Positions 1 through 6,867 of a stretch of DNA of 64,000 nucleotides are shown here, one piece after another; positions within the stretch are counted from its first letter, which is position 1; the number at the start of each line of letters is the position of its first letter. Source of the DNA: JACMLD01 sp039919885 (GTDB lineage: Bacteria; Bacteroidota; Bacteroidia; Chitinophagales; Chitinophagaceae); assembly GCA_039919885.1 (NCBI GenBank), contig JBDSEV010000091.1, forward strand, positions 8,869 to 72,868, given 5' to 3'. A program made the position numbers and the translations under genes. The notes below the pieces were generated by a model that did not search any database, was not told the origin of the DNA, and saw nothing but the letters and a program-made list of their open reading frames with translations.

Positions 1-1
1 T

Positions 2-364
2 ATACGAGAAGAGATCATTAAAAAAGTTACCGTCGCAGCTTCAAACATTTTATTTATCACTGGCAAAGCCGGGTTATTAAAGTCGTCATTTAAGTCGCTG
101 GATGGTGTTACCGATGTATTGAACCAATACCCGGATTTGAAACTTGATATTGACGGCCATACAGACAACACTGGTACCGAAGAAAAAAATATGGTACTGA
201 GCCAGGATCGTGCAAACGCCGTAAAAGCGTTTTTTACTGGCAAAGGAATTTCCGAAAACAGGATCACTGCCACCGGTTATGGACAGGCATCACCCATTGC
301 CGACAACAAAACAGCCAAAGGAAAAGCAAAAAACCGGAGAGTTGAGTTGAAAGTAAAATACTAG
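2..364 (+). CDS. OmpA family protein, C-terminal part (5' end outside window)
   Basis: The reading frame is open from the first bases of the window and ends at TAG. It encodes an OmpA-like peptidoglycan-binding domain. The segment DIDGHTDNTG, followed by LSQDRANAVKAFF, GISENRITATGYG and a basic KAKNRRVELKV end, matches the family pattern (GHTD, LSxxRAxxV, GxGxxxP, NRRVE). Such domains hold outer-membrane proteins to the cell wall through meso-diaminopimelate. A TTG inside the frame at 119 could be mistaken for a start, but homologous sequence continues upstream of it, so the gene is a partial copy cut by the window edge. A strong terminator lies about 100 bp downstream. What the N-terminal part is (barrel, lipoprotein or LysM) cannot be seen. 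Confidence 0.9.
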   Translation: MREEIIKKVTVAASNILFITGKAGLLKSSFKSLDGVTDVLNQYPDLKLDIDGHTDNTGTEEKNMVLSQDRANAVKAFFTGKGISENRITATGYGQASPIADNKTAKGKAKNRRVELKVKY

Positions 365-462
365 ATTGGCGGACTGATTGCGGGCGGGCTTCAACATGAT
401 GCCGCTGACCGCTTTTTTTAATTTCCCATTTTTTGAGTTCGACCTCCATTCATTTTTATTGC

Positions 463-503
463 AACCGGCAGATGAAGCAATCGCTTCGTCTGCCGGTTTT
501 TAT
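463..503 (+). terminator. Rho-independent terminator after the OmpA gene
   Basis: A 16-bp stem (463-478 pairs with 483-498, one G-U wobble) closes a 4-nt AATC loop and runs directly into TTTTTAT. It sits about 100 bp after the OmpA stop and ends that transcript before the VOC gene. Confidence 0.85.
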
Positions 504-645
504 TTGGTTTAAACGAAAAAAATCATAGCTGGATACAACAGCAAATTATTTGCTTGCCGCCGCATTCCACCCCTATAATGTCGTATTTGCCCATGCACGG
601 TTTTGCTTGCAATAAATACATTTGTATTCACTAAAAAATAATACG

Positions 646-1059
646 ATGGCAAAACTCAATCCTTATCTAAACTTCAACAAGAACTGCAGTGAAGCAATGC
701 GTTTTTACCAGGAATGCCTGGGCGGCGAGCTGGTACTGCAAAAAGTGAGCGAAATGCCGGAAATGGCCAAACAAATGCCGCCGGAACTAAAAGACAATAT
801 TTTACACGCTACACTAACCAGTGGGGATATGGTCATCATGGCTTCGGATATGAACCGTTCCACGCCGATAGAAGGCAATACTTTTGGCATCTGCATCAAT
901 TGTACCAGCGAAGCAGAATTAAACAAGTTTTTTTCTACATTATCGGCCGGTGGAAAGGTCAGCCAGCCACCAGGTGATATGCCCTGGGGAGCTAAATTTG
1001 CAGACCTTACGGATAAGTTTGGAAAAAACTGGATGCTCAATTATTATAAAAACACCTGA
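646..1059 (+). CDS. VOC (glyoxalase/PhnB-like) family protein
   Basis: This 137-aa protein has the PhnB-like vicinal-oxygen-chelate fold. The N-terminus LNPYLNFNKNCSEAMRFYQ, the LGGEL segment, LHATLTSGDMVIMASD in the middle and the closing DKFGKNWMLNY are all family hallmarks. These proteins are small dimers related to DNA 3-methyladenine demethylase-like and glyoxalase enzymes, and the substrate of this subgroup is generally unknown. The start is the ATG at 646 (MAKLNP); the frame is open upstream to a TTG at 622 but homology begins at 646. A TACATTTG element at 617-624 fits the Bacteroidota -7 promoter consensus, although no good -33 element is seen. A hairpin follows the stop codon. It appears monocistronic. 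Confidence 0.85.
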   Translation: MAKLNPYLNFNKNCSEAMRFYQECLGGELVLQKVSEMPEMAKQMPPELKDNILHATLTSGDMVIMASDMNRSTPIEGNTFGICINCTSEAELNKFFSTLSAGGKVSQPPGDMPWGAKFADLTDKFGKNWMLNYYKNT

Positions 1060-1105
1060 AACGTTTTCCGCAAAATGATTATTTCCGCACAATTTAGACG
1101 TTAAA

Positions 1106-1148
1106 GACAGTCGGGTGACTTTATGGGTTGCGACTGTCAAGAATTTTT
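1106..1148 (+). terminator. Probable terminator after the VOC gene
   Basis: GACAGTCG (1106-1113) pairs perfectly with CGACTGTC (1131-1138). The stem is followed by AAGAATTTTTTG. The loop is long (17 nt), so the assignment is moderate. Confidence 0.55.
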
Positions 1149-1246
1149 TGTTTAGATTGGTAAAAAAGAAACCGTAACAAATATCGAGCGGACCATTGGT
1201 GGTTTAACCGGACGATTCTATAAAAGAGATTGCGTAGTATGCACCT

Positions 1247-1705
1247 ATGAAAAAAAGCGCCGGCATATTGATGTACCGAACAGTGGACAAAGACCTGGAA
1301 GTGCTGCTGGTGCACCCCGGCGGTCCTTTCTGGAAAAATAAAGACGAAGGTGCATGGTCTCTTCCCAAGGGGGAGTTTAGCGATGACGAGGATCCACTCG
1401 ATGCGGCAAAAAGAGAATTTGAGGAGGAGACCGGGTTCCGGCCGAGCGGGCAATTTATCCCGTTGCCGCATGTAAAACTGCGTTCCGGAAAAACCGTTTA
1501 TGCGTGGGCGTTGGAGAATGACATAGCTGCGGATAAAATAAAAAGCAATGAATTTGAAATGGAGTGGCCGCCGAAATCAGGCAAAAAAAAACACTTTCCC
1601 GAAGTAGACAAAGCCGGCTGGTTTAAGCCGGCTGTTGCACGAAAAAAAATAAATACAGCCCAGGTGGCTTTTATAGATGCGCTTATTGCGTTGTTAAAAA
1701 TGTAA
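1247..1705 (+). CDS. Nudix hydrolase
   Basis: This 152-aa Nudix protein would hydrolyse a nucleoside diphosphate linked to another moiety. The Nudix box spans about residues 43-65: G at PKGEF, then the REFEEETGF segment that supplies the metal-binding REUXEEXGU core. The N-terminus (KKSAGILMYR) and LEVLLVHPGGPFW resemble the subgroup often annotated as NTP pyrophosphohydrolase or diadenosine polyphosphate hydrolase. The start is the ATG at 1247, giving MKKSAGIL. The gene stands alone and converges on the EcsC gene with a 57-bp gap. The exact substrate cannot be read from sequence. Confidence 0.9.
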   Translation: MKKSAGILMYRTVDKDLEVLLVHPGGPFWKNKDEGAWSLPKGEFSDDEDPLDAAKREFEEETGFRPSGQFIPLPHVKLRSGKTVYAWALENDIAADKIKSNEFEMEWPPKSGKKKHFPEVDKAGWFKPAVARKKINTAQVAFIDALIALLKM

Positions 1706-1762
1706 TTGAAAAAAGGCCGGTTGTAATTTTTTTTGGGAACAACATTGAAAGGCTGTAATGGA

Positions 1763-2497
1763 TCAGCTGGCAGGCAACTGTGCCTGCAGCAATCGCATAC
1801 GGTATGCATTCATGGCAGTAACACCCAGTTTTCTTACCAGGCGGTAATTAACATATACACCCACGGGTGCGCCGATTACCGGTACCAGCTGGGCCATTTT
1901 GGCCAGGTCAATATAATCGCGGTATTCCTGTTGAAAGCTGCGCCAGTTGAACTCGTTAATATCATTAGGGAGGGCATTGCTTTTTTGATCCCAATCTTCC
2001 ATTTTTAAATAAATACTTTTCCGGTGTTCATGGCTGGAGAACGCCAGCTCAAATATATGGAGGAGGTAAACCCTTTCTTTGTAATCGTCTATATTGAATC
2101 CGTACATGGAAGCGATGTCGAATAACAATTTTATTTTTAGTCCCAGCAAAATGGGAAAATCTGCCAGACCCAATAGAATACCACCAGCACCGGTTATGCC
2201 ACCTTCTACCGCAGCGGTGTTTTTATAAAAATTTATTCTTTCCTGCACCCTTACCTCGCGGGCCTGTAGTGGTTCATCTACTGCCAGTTTACCGGTGGTG
2301 TACCCGGCGCCAAACAGTACCCCTTTTATCATTTGTTTGATGGTTGCGGTAATGGCCACGTGAACTTTCTCGGGAATCCAGGTATTGATTTTTGTCTGAA
2401 CTTTTTTTGAGAGCTTGTTTAAAAAAGACGGCCGCCGCCTCATTTGCTTTTGCCAAATGAGCAGTACTGCCAACGCCTTGTCCTGGTATTCATCCAT
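1763..2497 (-). CDS. EcsC family protein
   Basis: This 244-aa protein belongs to the EcsC family, named after the third gene of the Bacillus ecs ABC-transporter operon. The recognisable core is the glycine-rich hydrophobic stretch (AAVEGGITGAGGILLGLADFPILLGLKIKLL) and the C-terminal LAQLVPVIGAPVGVYVNYRL-type segment, both characteristic of the family. The N-terminus is basic and amphipathic. The molecular role of stand-alone EcsC proteins in Bacteroidota is unclear; in the founding operon it accompanies a transporter, which is absent here. The start is the ATG at 2497 (MDEYQDK); the frame continues upstream only to a TTG. It may be read through from the esterase gene upstream, but a complex inverted-repeat region lies between them. 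Confidence 0.8.
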   Translation of the reverse strand: MDEYQDKALAVLLIWQKQMRRRPSFLNKLSKKVQTKINTWIPEKVHVAITATIKQMIKGVLFGAGYTTGKLAVDEPLQAREVRVQERINFYKNTAAVEGGITGAGGILLGLADFPILLGLKIKLLFDIASMYGFNIDDYKERVYLLHIFELAFSSHEHRKSIYLKMEDWDQKSNALPNDINEFNWRSFQQEYRDYIDLAKMAQLVPVIGAPVGVYVNYRLVRKLGVTAMNAYRMRLLQAQLPAS

Positions 2498-2532
2498 TAC
2501 AAAAACTTTAATACAGTTCAAAATTAACCAAC

Positions 2533-2600
2533 GCGCGCCTTCAGGCGGCGCTTAGGCGTTCGCTGCGGTGGACGATTGCCTAAGCGCTGTTTCGTCCACC
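2533..2600. repeat. Interlocking inverted repeats between esterase and EcsC genes
   Basis: GCGCTTAGGC (2548-2557) is perfectly complementary to GCCTAAGCGC (2578-2587). GGTGGACGA (2567-2575) is perfectly complementary to TCGTCCACC (2592-2600). The order is A-B-A'-B', so the two stems interlock: they form either a pseudoknot or two mutually exclusive hairpins. A third stem (GCGCGCCT against AGGCGGCGC, 2533-2551) overlaps arm A. Short palindromes ATCCGGAT (2601-2608) and AGCGGCCGCT (2614-2623) follow. The region is the 3' end of the esterase transcript or the leader of EcsC. Confidence 0.7.
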
Positions 2601-2624
2601 ATCCGGATGATACAGCGGCCGCTA

Positions 2625-3437
2625 CTATTTTTTTCCCCAACCCCATTTCAGGAATTCGGGCATTGCTTTCGCCCAGGTAGCAATATCGTGCCTGCCCTCC
2701 TGCAGTTCCAGGTAATGAATATCAGTTTGCGCATTGTATCCTTTGCTGATGAGGTCATCAATAAGGCCAAGCGTATCGTCAATAGCATCTATAATGCCGT
2801 TGTGGTTGCGATCCATGGTTTCGTCCAGCGCGCCGGCTTCAAAAAAGAATTTCAGCCATGGATAAAAGCCGCCTTCTTTCACCTGCATGTGCATGATGCG
2901 GTCGGTTGCTTCATTGTAGCCATCCTCCAGCCCGCGCGTACGCCACCAGAATGAACCGGAGAAAACACCGGCGCGTGTAAATTCCTGCGGATGGTTCCAT
3001 ACAATGTCCATTGCGCTCAGGCCACCCAGTGAGAAGCCCGCAAAAGATTTTTCTTTAAAAGAATCAATTTTATAGGTAGTATGCAGCAAGGGCAGCAATT
3101 CTTCAAAAATAAAACGGGTATACAAGCTGGCCTTGGCACCACGTCCCATATAGTCGGCACTGCGGGCGGTTCCGTATTCCGCTATGCGCTCCTTACCGGT
3201 GTGGATAGCAACACATAACAGTGGCTCAATGGCACCAGTGGAAAATAATTCTTCCAACATGGGCGCCAGGCCAAGTTCTTCCATGTTCTGACCATCGTTG
3301 ATTAGCAACAGGCCCATCTGCTCCGGGTAAGCTACATGCCCCGGTAAAAAACAACTGATAACCACATGGTGCTCTAAAACCGTGGAGTTGATAGACAAGT
3401 CTTCCGTAAATAAAGCAAGGGTTTTTTCTTCACGCAT
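2625..3437 (-). CDS. Alpha/beta-hydrolase esterase of the amidoligase cluster
   Basis: This 270-aa protein of the putative esterase (esterase D-like) family has an alpha/beta-hydrolase fold. The nucleophile elbow GFSLGG puts the catalytic serine at about residue 136. The GLLLINDGQN strand and the HDIATWAKAMPEFLKWGW C-terminus, which carries the likely catalytic His, are typical. No signal peptide is seen, so it is cytoplasmic. The ATG at 3437 (MREEKTLALF) is preferred because family similarity begins there; the frame is open to 3566. It is divergent from the ATP-grasp gene and shares the intergenic promoter region. Esterases of this type repeatedly accompany ATP-grasp/GCS2 amidoligase clusters, where they may hydrolyse the ligated product or an ester intermediate. 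That role is inference. Confidence 0.8.
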   Translation of the reverse strand: MREEKTLALFTEDLSINSTVLEHHVVISCFLPGHVAYPEQMGLLLINDGQNMEELGLAPMLEELFSTGAIEPLLCVAIHTGKERIAEYGTARSADYMGRGAKASLYTRFIFEELLPLLHTTYKIDSFKEKSFAGFSLGGLSAMDIVWNHPQEFTRAGVFSGSFWWRTRGLEDGYNEATDRIMHMQVKEGGFYPWLKFFFEAGALDETMDRNHNGIIDAIDDTLGLIDDLISKGYNAQTDIHYLELQEGRHDIATWAKAMPEFLKWGWGKK

Positions 3438-3594
3438 GGGTTCAAAAATAAGTAAATCAGTTGAACCATGGCCGCCCGGTATTGTGCTGCCGTGCATCGA
3501 TTCTATGAACAATTTCCCGCCCGGGTATTTAAAAAAATTGTTGCGGGACAATGCTTGCCGGCGCAAAACAAAACGAAACGCGTGTAAATATTCT

Positions 3595-3626
3595 TTTGTT
3601 TTTCTGATTTGATAAAAATATATTTG
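3595..3626 (+). promoter_or_regulatory. Bacteroidota-type promoter for the ATP-grasp gene
   Basis: TTTG at 3595-3598, a 20-nt spacer, then TATATTTG at 3619-3626 match the Bacteroidota housekeeping consensus (TTG, 19-21 nt, TAnnTTTG) exactly. It lies about 95 bp before the ATG at 3720. Confidence 0.6.
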
Positions 3627-3719
3627 GCTAAGCGGAAACAGGCATTAAAATGTACTCGTTAAGTGGTAACTTCAGTCGCCTGCCAGGTGAGCTTTAACAT
3701 ACATCTTAAAACGATAAGC

Positions 3720-4673
3720 ATGAAAAAGATTGGAATTTTATTTGGGCAGGAGCGCAGTTTTCCAACGGCATTTATTGAGCGGGTAAACAGTAAAAATATT
3801 AATGGCATTACCGCTGAAGCGGTGCGCATTGATAAAGTGATGCAGGGTGAGCCAACCGAATACGCGGTTATCATTGATCGCATCAGCCAGGATATTCCAT
3901 TTTACCGGGCCTATCTTAAAAACGCCGCGTTAACTGGCACCGCCGTTATTAACAACCCTTTTTGGTGGAGTGCTGATGAAAAATTTTTCAACAATTGCCT
4001 GGCTACCAAAATAGATGTACCGGTTCCAAAAACCGTGATCATTCCTTCCAAAGACCATCCGGATGATACTTCAGACAATTCTTTTTCCAACCTGGCTTAT
4101 CCGATGGACTGGGAGCAGATATTTAGTTATACCGGCTTCCCCGCATACATGAAGCCCTTCGCCGGCGGCGGCTGGAAACATGTTTATAAGGTTACCGACA
4201 AAGAAGATTTTTTTCAGAAGCATGGCGAAACCGGCCAGCTGGTGATGCTGCTGCAGGAAGAAATTATATTTGATGAATATTACCGTTGCTATTGTATTGG
4301 TGGCAAGCATGTACGCATCATGCCGTATGAGCCACGCAACCCGCATCACCTGCGTTATGTAGCAGATTTTAAACCCAGCCCAGAGCGGTTGAAACTCATG
4401 GAAGAAATTGTGCTCCGCATTAATGATTACCTGGGTTATGATTTTAATACCGTAGAATTGGCGCTGCGCGATGGCGTGCCTTACGCAATTGACTTCTGCA
4501 ATCCTGCACCGGACGCAGATATTGCCAGTGTGGGACAAGACAATTTTGACTGGGTAGTGGAGACTGCGGCCAATTTTGCCATTGAAAAAGCGCAGGCATA
4601 CAAACAGGATGCAGACAACCTGACCTGGGGTGAGTATGTAAAACGGGGAAGCAACAAAAAAGCATTGGTATAA
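3720..4673 (+). CDS. RimK-like ATP-grasp ligase
   Basis: This 317-aa cytoplasmic protein has an ATP-grasp fold. The N-terminal Rossmann-like part starts MKKIGILFGQE. The ATP-binding strands are visible in YMKPFAGGGWKHVYK (lysine plus glycine-rich loop) and LLQEEIIFDEYYRCY. The metal-binding end of the fold is VELALRDGVPYAIDFCNPAPD. ATP-grasp ligases form an amide between an acylphosphate and an amine. Its neighbours are a GCS2-type ligase (133 bp downstream, same strand) and a divergent esterase, a combination described for amidoligase clusters that make small peptides or tag molecules (work of Iyer and Aravind). The start is the ATG at 3720, just downstream of a consensus promoter; the frame extends upstream to a GTG or TTG but without similarity. 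Substrates are unknown. Confidence 0.85.
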   Translation: MKKIGILFGQERSFPTAFIERVNSKNINGITAEAVRIDKVMQGEPTEYAVIIDRISQDIPFYRAYLKNAALTGTAVINNPFWWSADEKFFNNCLATKIDVPVPKTVIIPSKDHPDDTSDNSFSNLAYPMDWEQIFSYTGFPAYMKPFAGGGWKHVYKVTDKEDFFQKHGETGQLVMLLQEEIIFDEYYRCYCIGGKHVRIMPYEPRNPHHLRYVADFKPSPERLKLMEEIVLRINDYLGYDFNTVELALRDGVPYAIDFCNPAPDADIASVGQDNFDWVVETAANFAIEKAQAYKQDADNLTWGEYVKRGSNKKALV

Positions 4674-4806
4674 GAAGAGAAATCATTTTTAATAACCGCA
4701 CAGGCTGTTTCAAACCGGTGGCGCATTGCGCCGGCGTTTATCGCCTGTTTAATAATCAGCTGCGGCTGTTTCGTTTACAACTTATCAAAATAACCTACAA
4801 CGATCC

Positions 4807-5919
4807 ATGGCAAATATCAGCTACAAACATTTTACGCTGGGCATAGAAGAAGAATACATGGTGATGGACCCGCACACTAAAGAACTGAAAAGCCATGAAC
4901 AGAAGATAGTGCATGAAGGGCAGAAGATGATCAAAGACAAAGTAAAAGCCGAAATGCACCAGGCTGTGGTGGAAGTGGGTACAGATATCTGCCAGAATAT
5001 AGATGAAGCCTACCAGGATGTAACCTTTCTCCGGAAAACGATCTCCGGCATTGCCGAGTCGCTCGGTTTATGGGTAGGCGCATCCGGCACCCATCCTTTC
5101 AGCCATTGGGAAAGCCAGCTCATTACAGATCATATCCGCTATAGTCAAATAGTAAATGAGTTGCAGGAAGCCGCCCGCAGTAATCTTATTTTTGGGCTAC
5201 ACGTACACGTTGGTATGGAGAACCGCGATATGGCCATGCATATTGCCAATTCGGCCAGGTATTTTTTGCCGCACATCTATGCGCTGAGTACCAATTCCCC
5301 TTTCTGGGAAGGCAGAAAAACCGGTTACAAATCCTTTCGAACCAAAGTATTTGATAAATTTCCCCGCACTGGTATACCCGATTATTTTGAAAGCATCGAA
5401 GCATATGACCGGTATATCAACCTGCTCATCAAAACCAATTGTATCGACAATGCTAAAAAAATATGGTGGGACCTCCGGGTGCACCCATTCTTTAACACCG
5501 TGGAGTTCCGCATCTGCGACGTACCCATGACGGTTAAAGAAACCATTATCATTGCAGCCTTATTCCAGGGCATTTGCGCAAAGTTGTTCCAGTTGCGTTC
5601 TAAAAACATGAACTACATGATTTACCAGCGTGCCCTGATCAATGAAAACAAGTGGCGGGCTGGCCGCTACGGCATTGATGGCTATCTCATTGATTTTGGA
5701 AAAGAAGAGGAAGTGAACACACGCGTGCTGATTTACGAGTTGCTTGATTTTATTGACGACGTAATAGATCCCCTTGGCAGCCGTCATGTTATTAACCTGC
5801 TTCCTTCGATGCTGGAAAATGGTACAGGGGCCGACCGGCAGCTAAAGGTCTTTGAGCAAAGCAACAGCCTCGTAAGTGTGGTAGACTATATCCATGACCA
5901 GTTCCTGCACGAGTTGTAA
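4807..5919 (+). CDS. Carboxylate-amine ligase, GCS2/YbdK type
   Basis: This 370-aa protein of the glutamate-cysteine ligase 2 family (COG2170, YbdK-like) has a glutamine-synthetase-like catalytic fold. The opening LGIEEEYMVMDP supplies the metal-binding glutamates. GTHPF, FGLHVHVGM and the EFRICDVPMT strand are family signatures. The length matches YbdK proteins (about 370 aa). The reaction is ATP-dependent ligation of a carboxylate, often glutamate-like, to an amine. It probably forms one transcription unit with the ATP-grasp gene. In related genomes this gene is often followed directly by a glutamine amidotransferase and a second ATP-grasp; here those genes appear about 6.9 kb further on. 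Confidence 0.9.
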   Translation: MANISYKHFTLGIEEEYMVMDPHTKELKSHEQKIVHEGQKMIKDKVKAEMHQAVVEVGTDICQNIDEAYQDVTFLRKTISGIAESLGLWVGASGTHPFSHWESQLITDHIRYSQIVNELQEAARSNLIFGLHVHVGMENRDMAMHIANSARYFLPHIYALSTNSPFWEGRKTGYKSFRTKVFDKFPRTGIPDYFESIEAYDRYINLLIKTNCIDNAKKIWWDLRVHPFFNTVEFRICDVPMTVKETIIIAALFQGICAKLFQLRSKNMNYMIYQRALINENKWRAGRYGIDGYLIDFGKEEEVNTRVLIYELLDFIDDVIDPLGSRHVINLLPSMLENGTGADRQLKVFEQSNSLVSVVDYIHDQFLHEL

Positions 5920-6867
5920 AGTATTTCATTCTCTGGTTAAGCATAAACACTTAATTTGATTAAACAACCCGCATTTATTTTTTCGAAGCGGTATTCTTCA
6001 TTATTTTAGCATTACGATTATCACTAATGTATTGTTATACCGTGTGATGTTCCACCCGTAGCATGTTCGGCTTCTGATTAGCACCAACCTATTTTTATTT
6101 ACCTTTTTGCTGTGCCCGCAAAGCATAGGCGCTGTTGTATTGTTTGTTAAAGGAAATATTACAAGGAAGGCTATGTTCAGACGGCCAGCCACGGTGCATA
6201 ACCAGGCTGGCTGTCGCTTTTTTAACGGGTCTGCCGGCAATTTTGTTTTCGCTGCGCGAACTTACGATTCCTGCCCCACCTGCACGACGGCTTTTACGCA
6301 TACCGCATCTTCAGCGGGTACAACCCCGCAGCTTGCTAAGGACACTGGGTATTTTTTAAAAATTTAATGTGTGTAACAGGCAGCGAAATGCAACACGGCG
6401 CTGCCCGCAAAATGCATTTGCAGCAATACTGAGCAGCATAAAAAGACCTGTTGAAAATTCATTTTACTTAGCAAAAAATCTTTACTTTAGCATATTAGCC
6501 AAATGCTTTTATGAGGATACACTATCGCAAGAGAAAATTCCCAAACACCATCGAATATATTCCGTTTTCCATCATTCTTCAAAATGATAAAGCAGTAGCC
6601 ATGCGCTTTCTTTTGCGCGATTCTTCAGCAAACCGTTGGCAAATAAAAAACAGTGATTGGAATAGTGTCAGGCATTTCAGCAGCACCTGCTAATGTGCCC
6701 GCGCAATGCTATTCCGTTTACTTGATGACGATAGCCGCAAATGACATTTTCAACTATTTTGAATACGCAGGGCAACCAAACAGCAAATAAGGTTGTATTG
6801 AAAACCGGAACAGATTTTTATAGAGAACTGAGACCTTGATGACGTCTTTTAAACCAAAGCAAGTTTT
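5920..6867. other. 948-bp region without a convincing gene
   Basis: Short open frames exist on both strands (for example 6107-6367 on the plus strand) but none shows a recognisable family or clear coding character. A weak hairpin (CCAGCC 6185-6190 with GGCTGG 6205-6210, T-run at 6218) could end the ligase transcript. The region marks one edge of the block that splits the amidoligase genes. It may contain decayed sequence, but no terminal repeats or transposase remnant were found by eye. Confidence 0.5.
6511..6693 (+). CDS. Possible small ORF, unknown
   Basis: A 60-aa frame starts with ATG (MRIHYRKRKFPNTIEYIP). The first part is basic and there is no membrane segment. I do not recognise it. 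It is the most protein-like of the short frames in this otherwise empty region, because it starts with ATG and has a mixed composition. It could equally be chance. Confidence 0.2.
   Translation: MRIHYRKRKFPNTIEYIPFSIILQNDKAVAMRFLLRDSSANRWQIKNSDWNSVRHFSSTC

Noticed and set aside
705..1040. Minus-strand open frame of 111 codons inside the VOC gene
   Set aside because: It mirrors a clear VOC coding sequence and shows no recognisable family.
4071..4538. Minus-strand frame of 155 codons inside the first ATP-grasp gene
   Set aside because: The opposite strand encodes conserved ATP-grasp motifs over the same bases.
6107..6367. 86-codon plus-strand frame in the gene-poor region
   Set aside because: No family, and overlapping frames on both strands are equally long. 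Probably GC-richer noncoding DNA.
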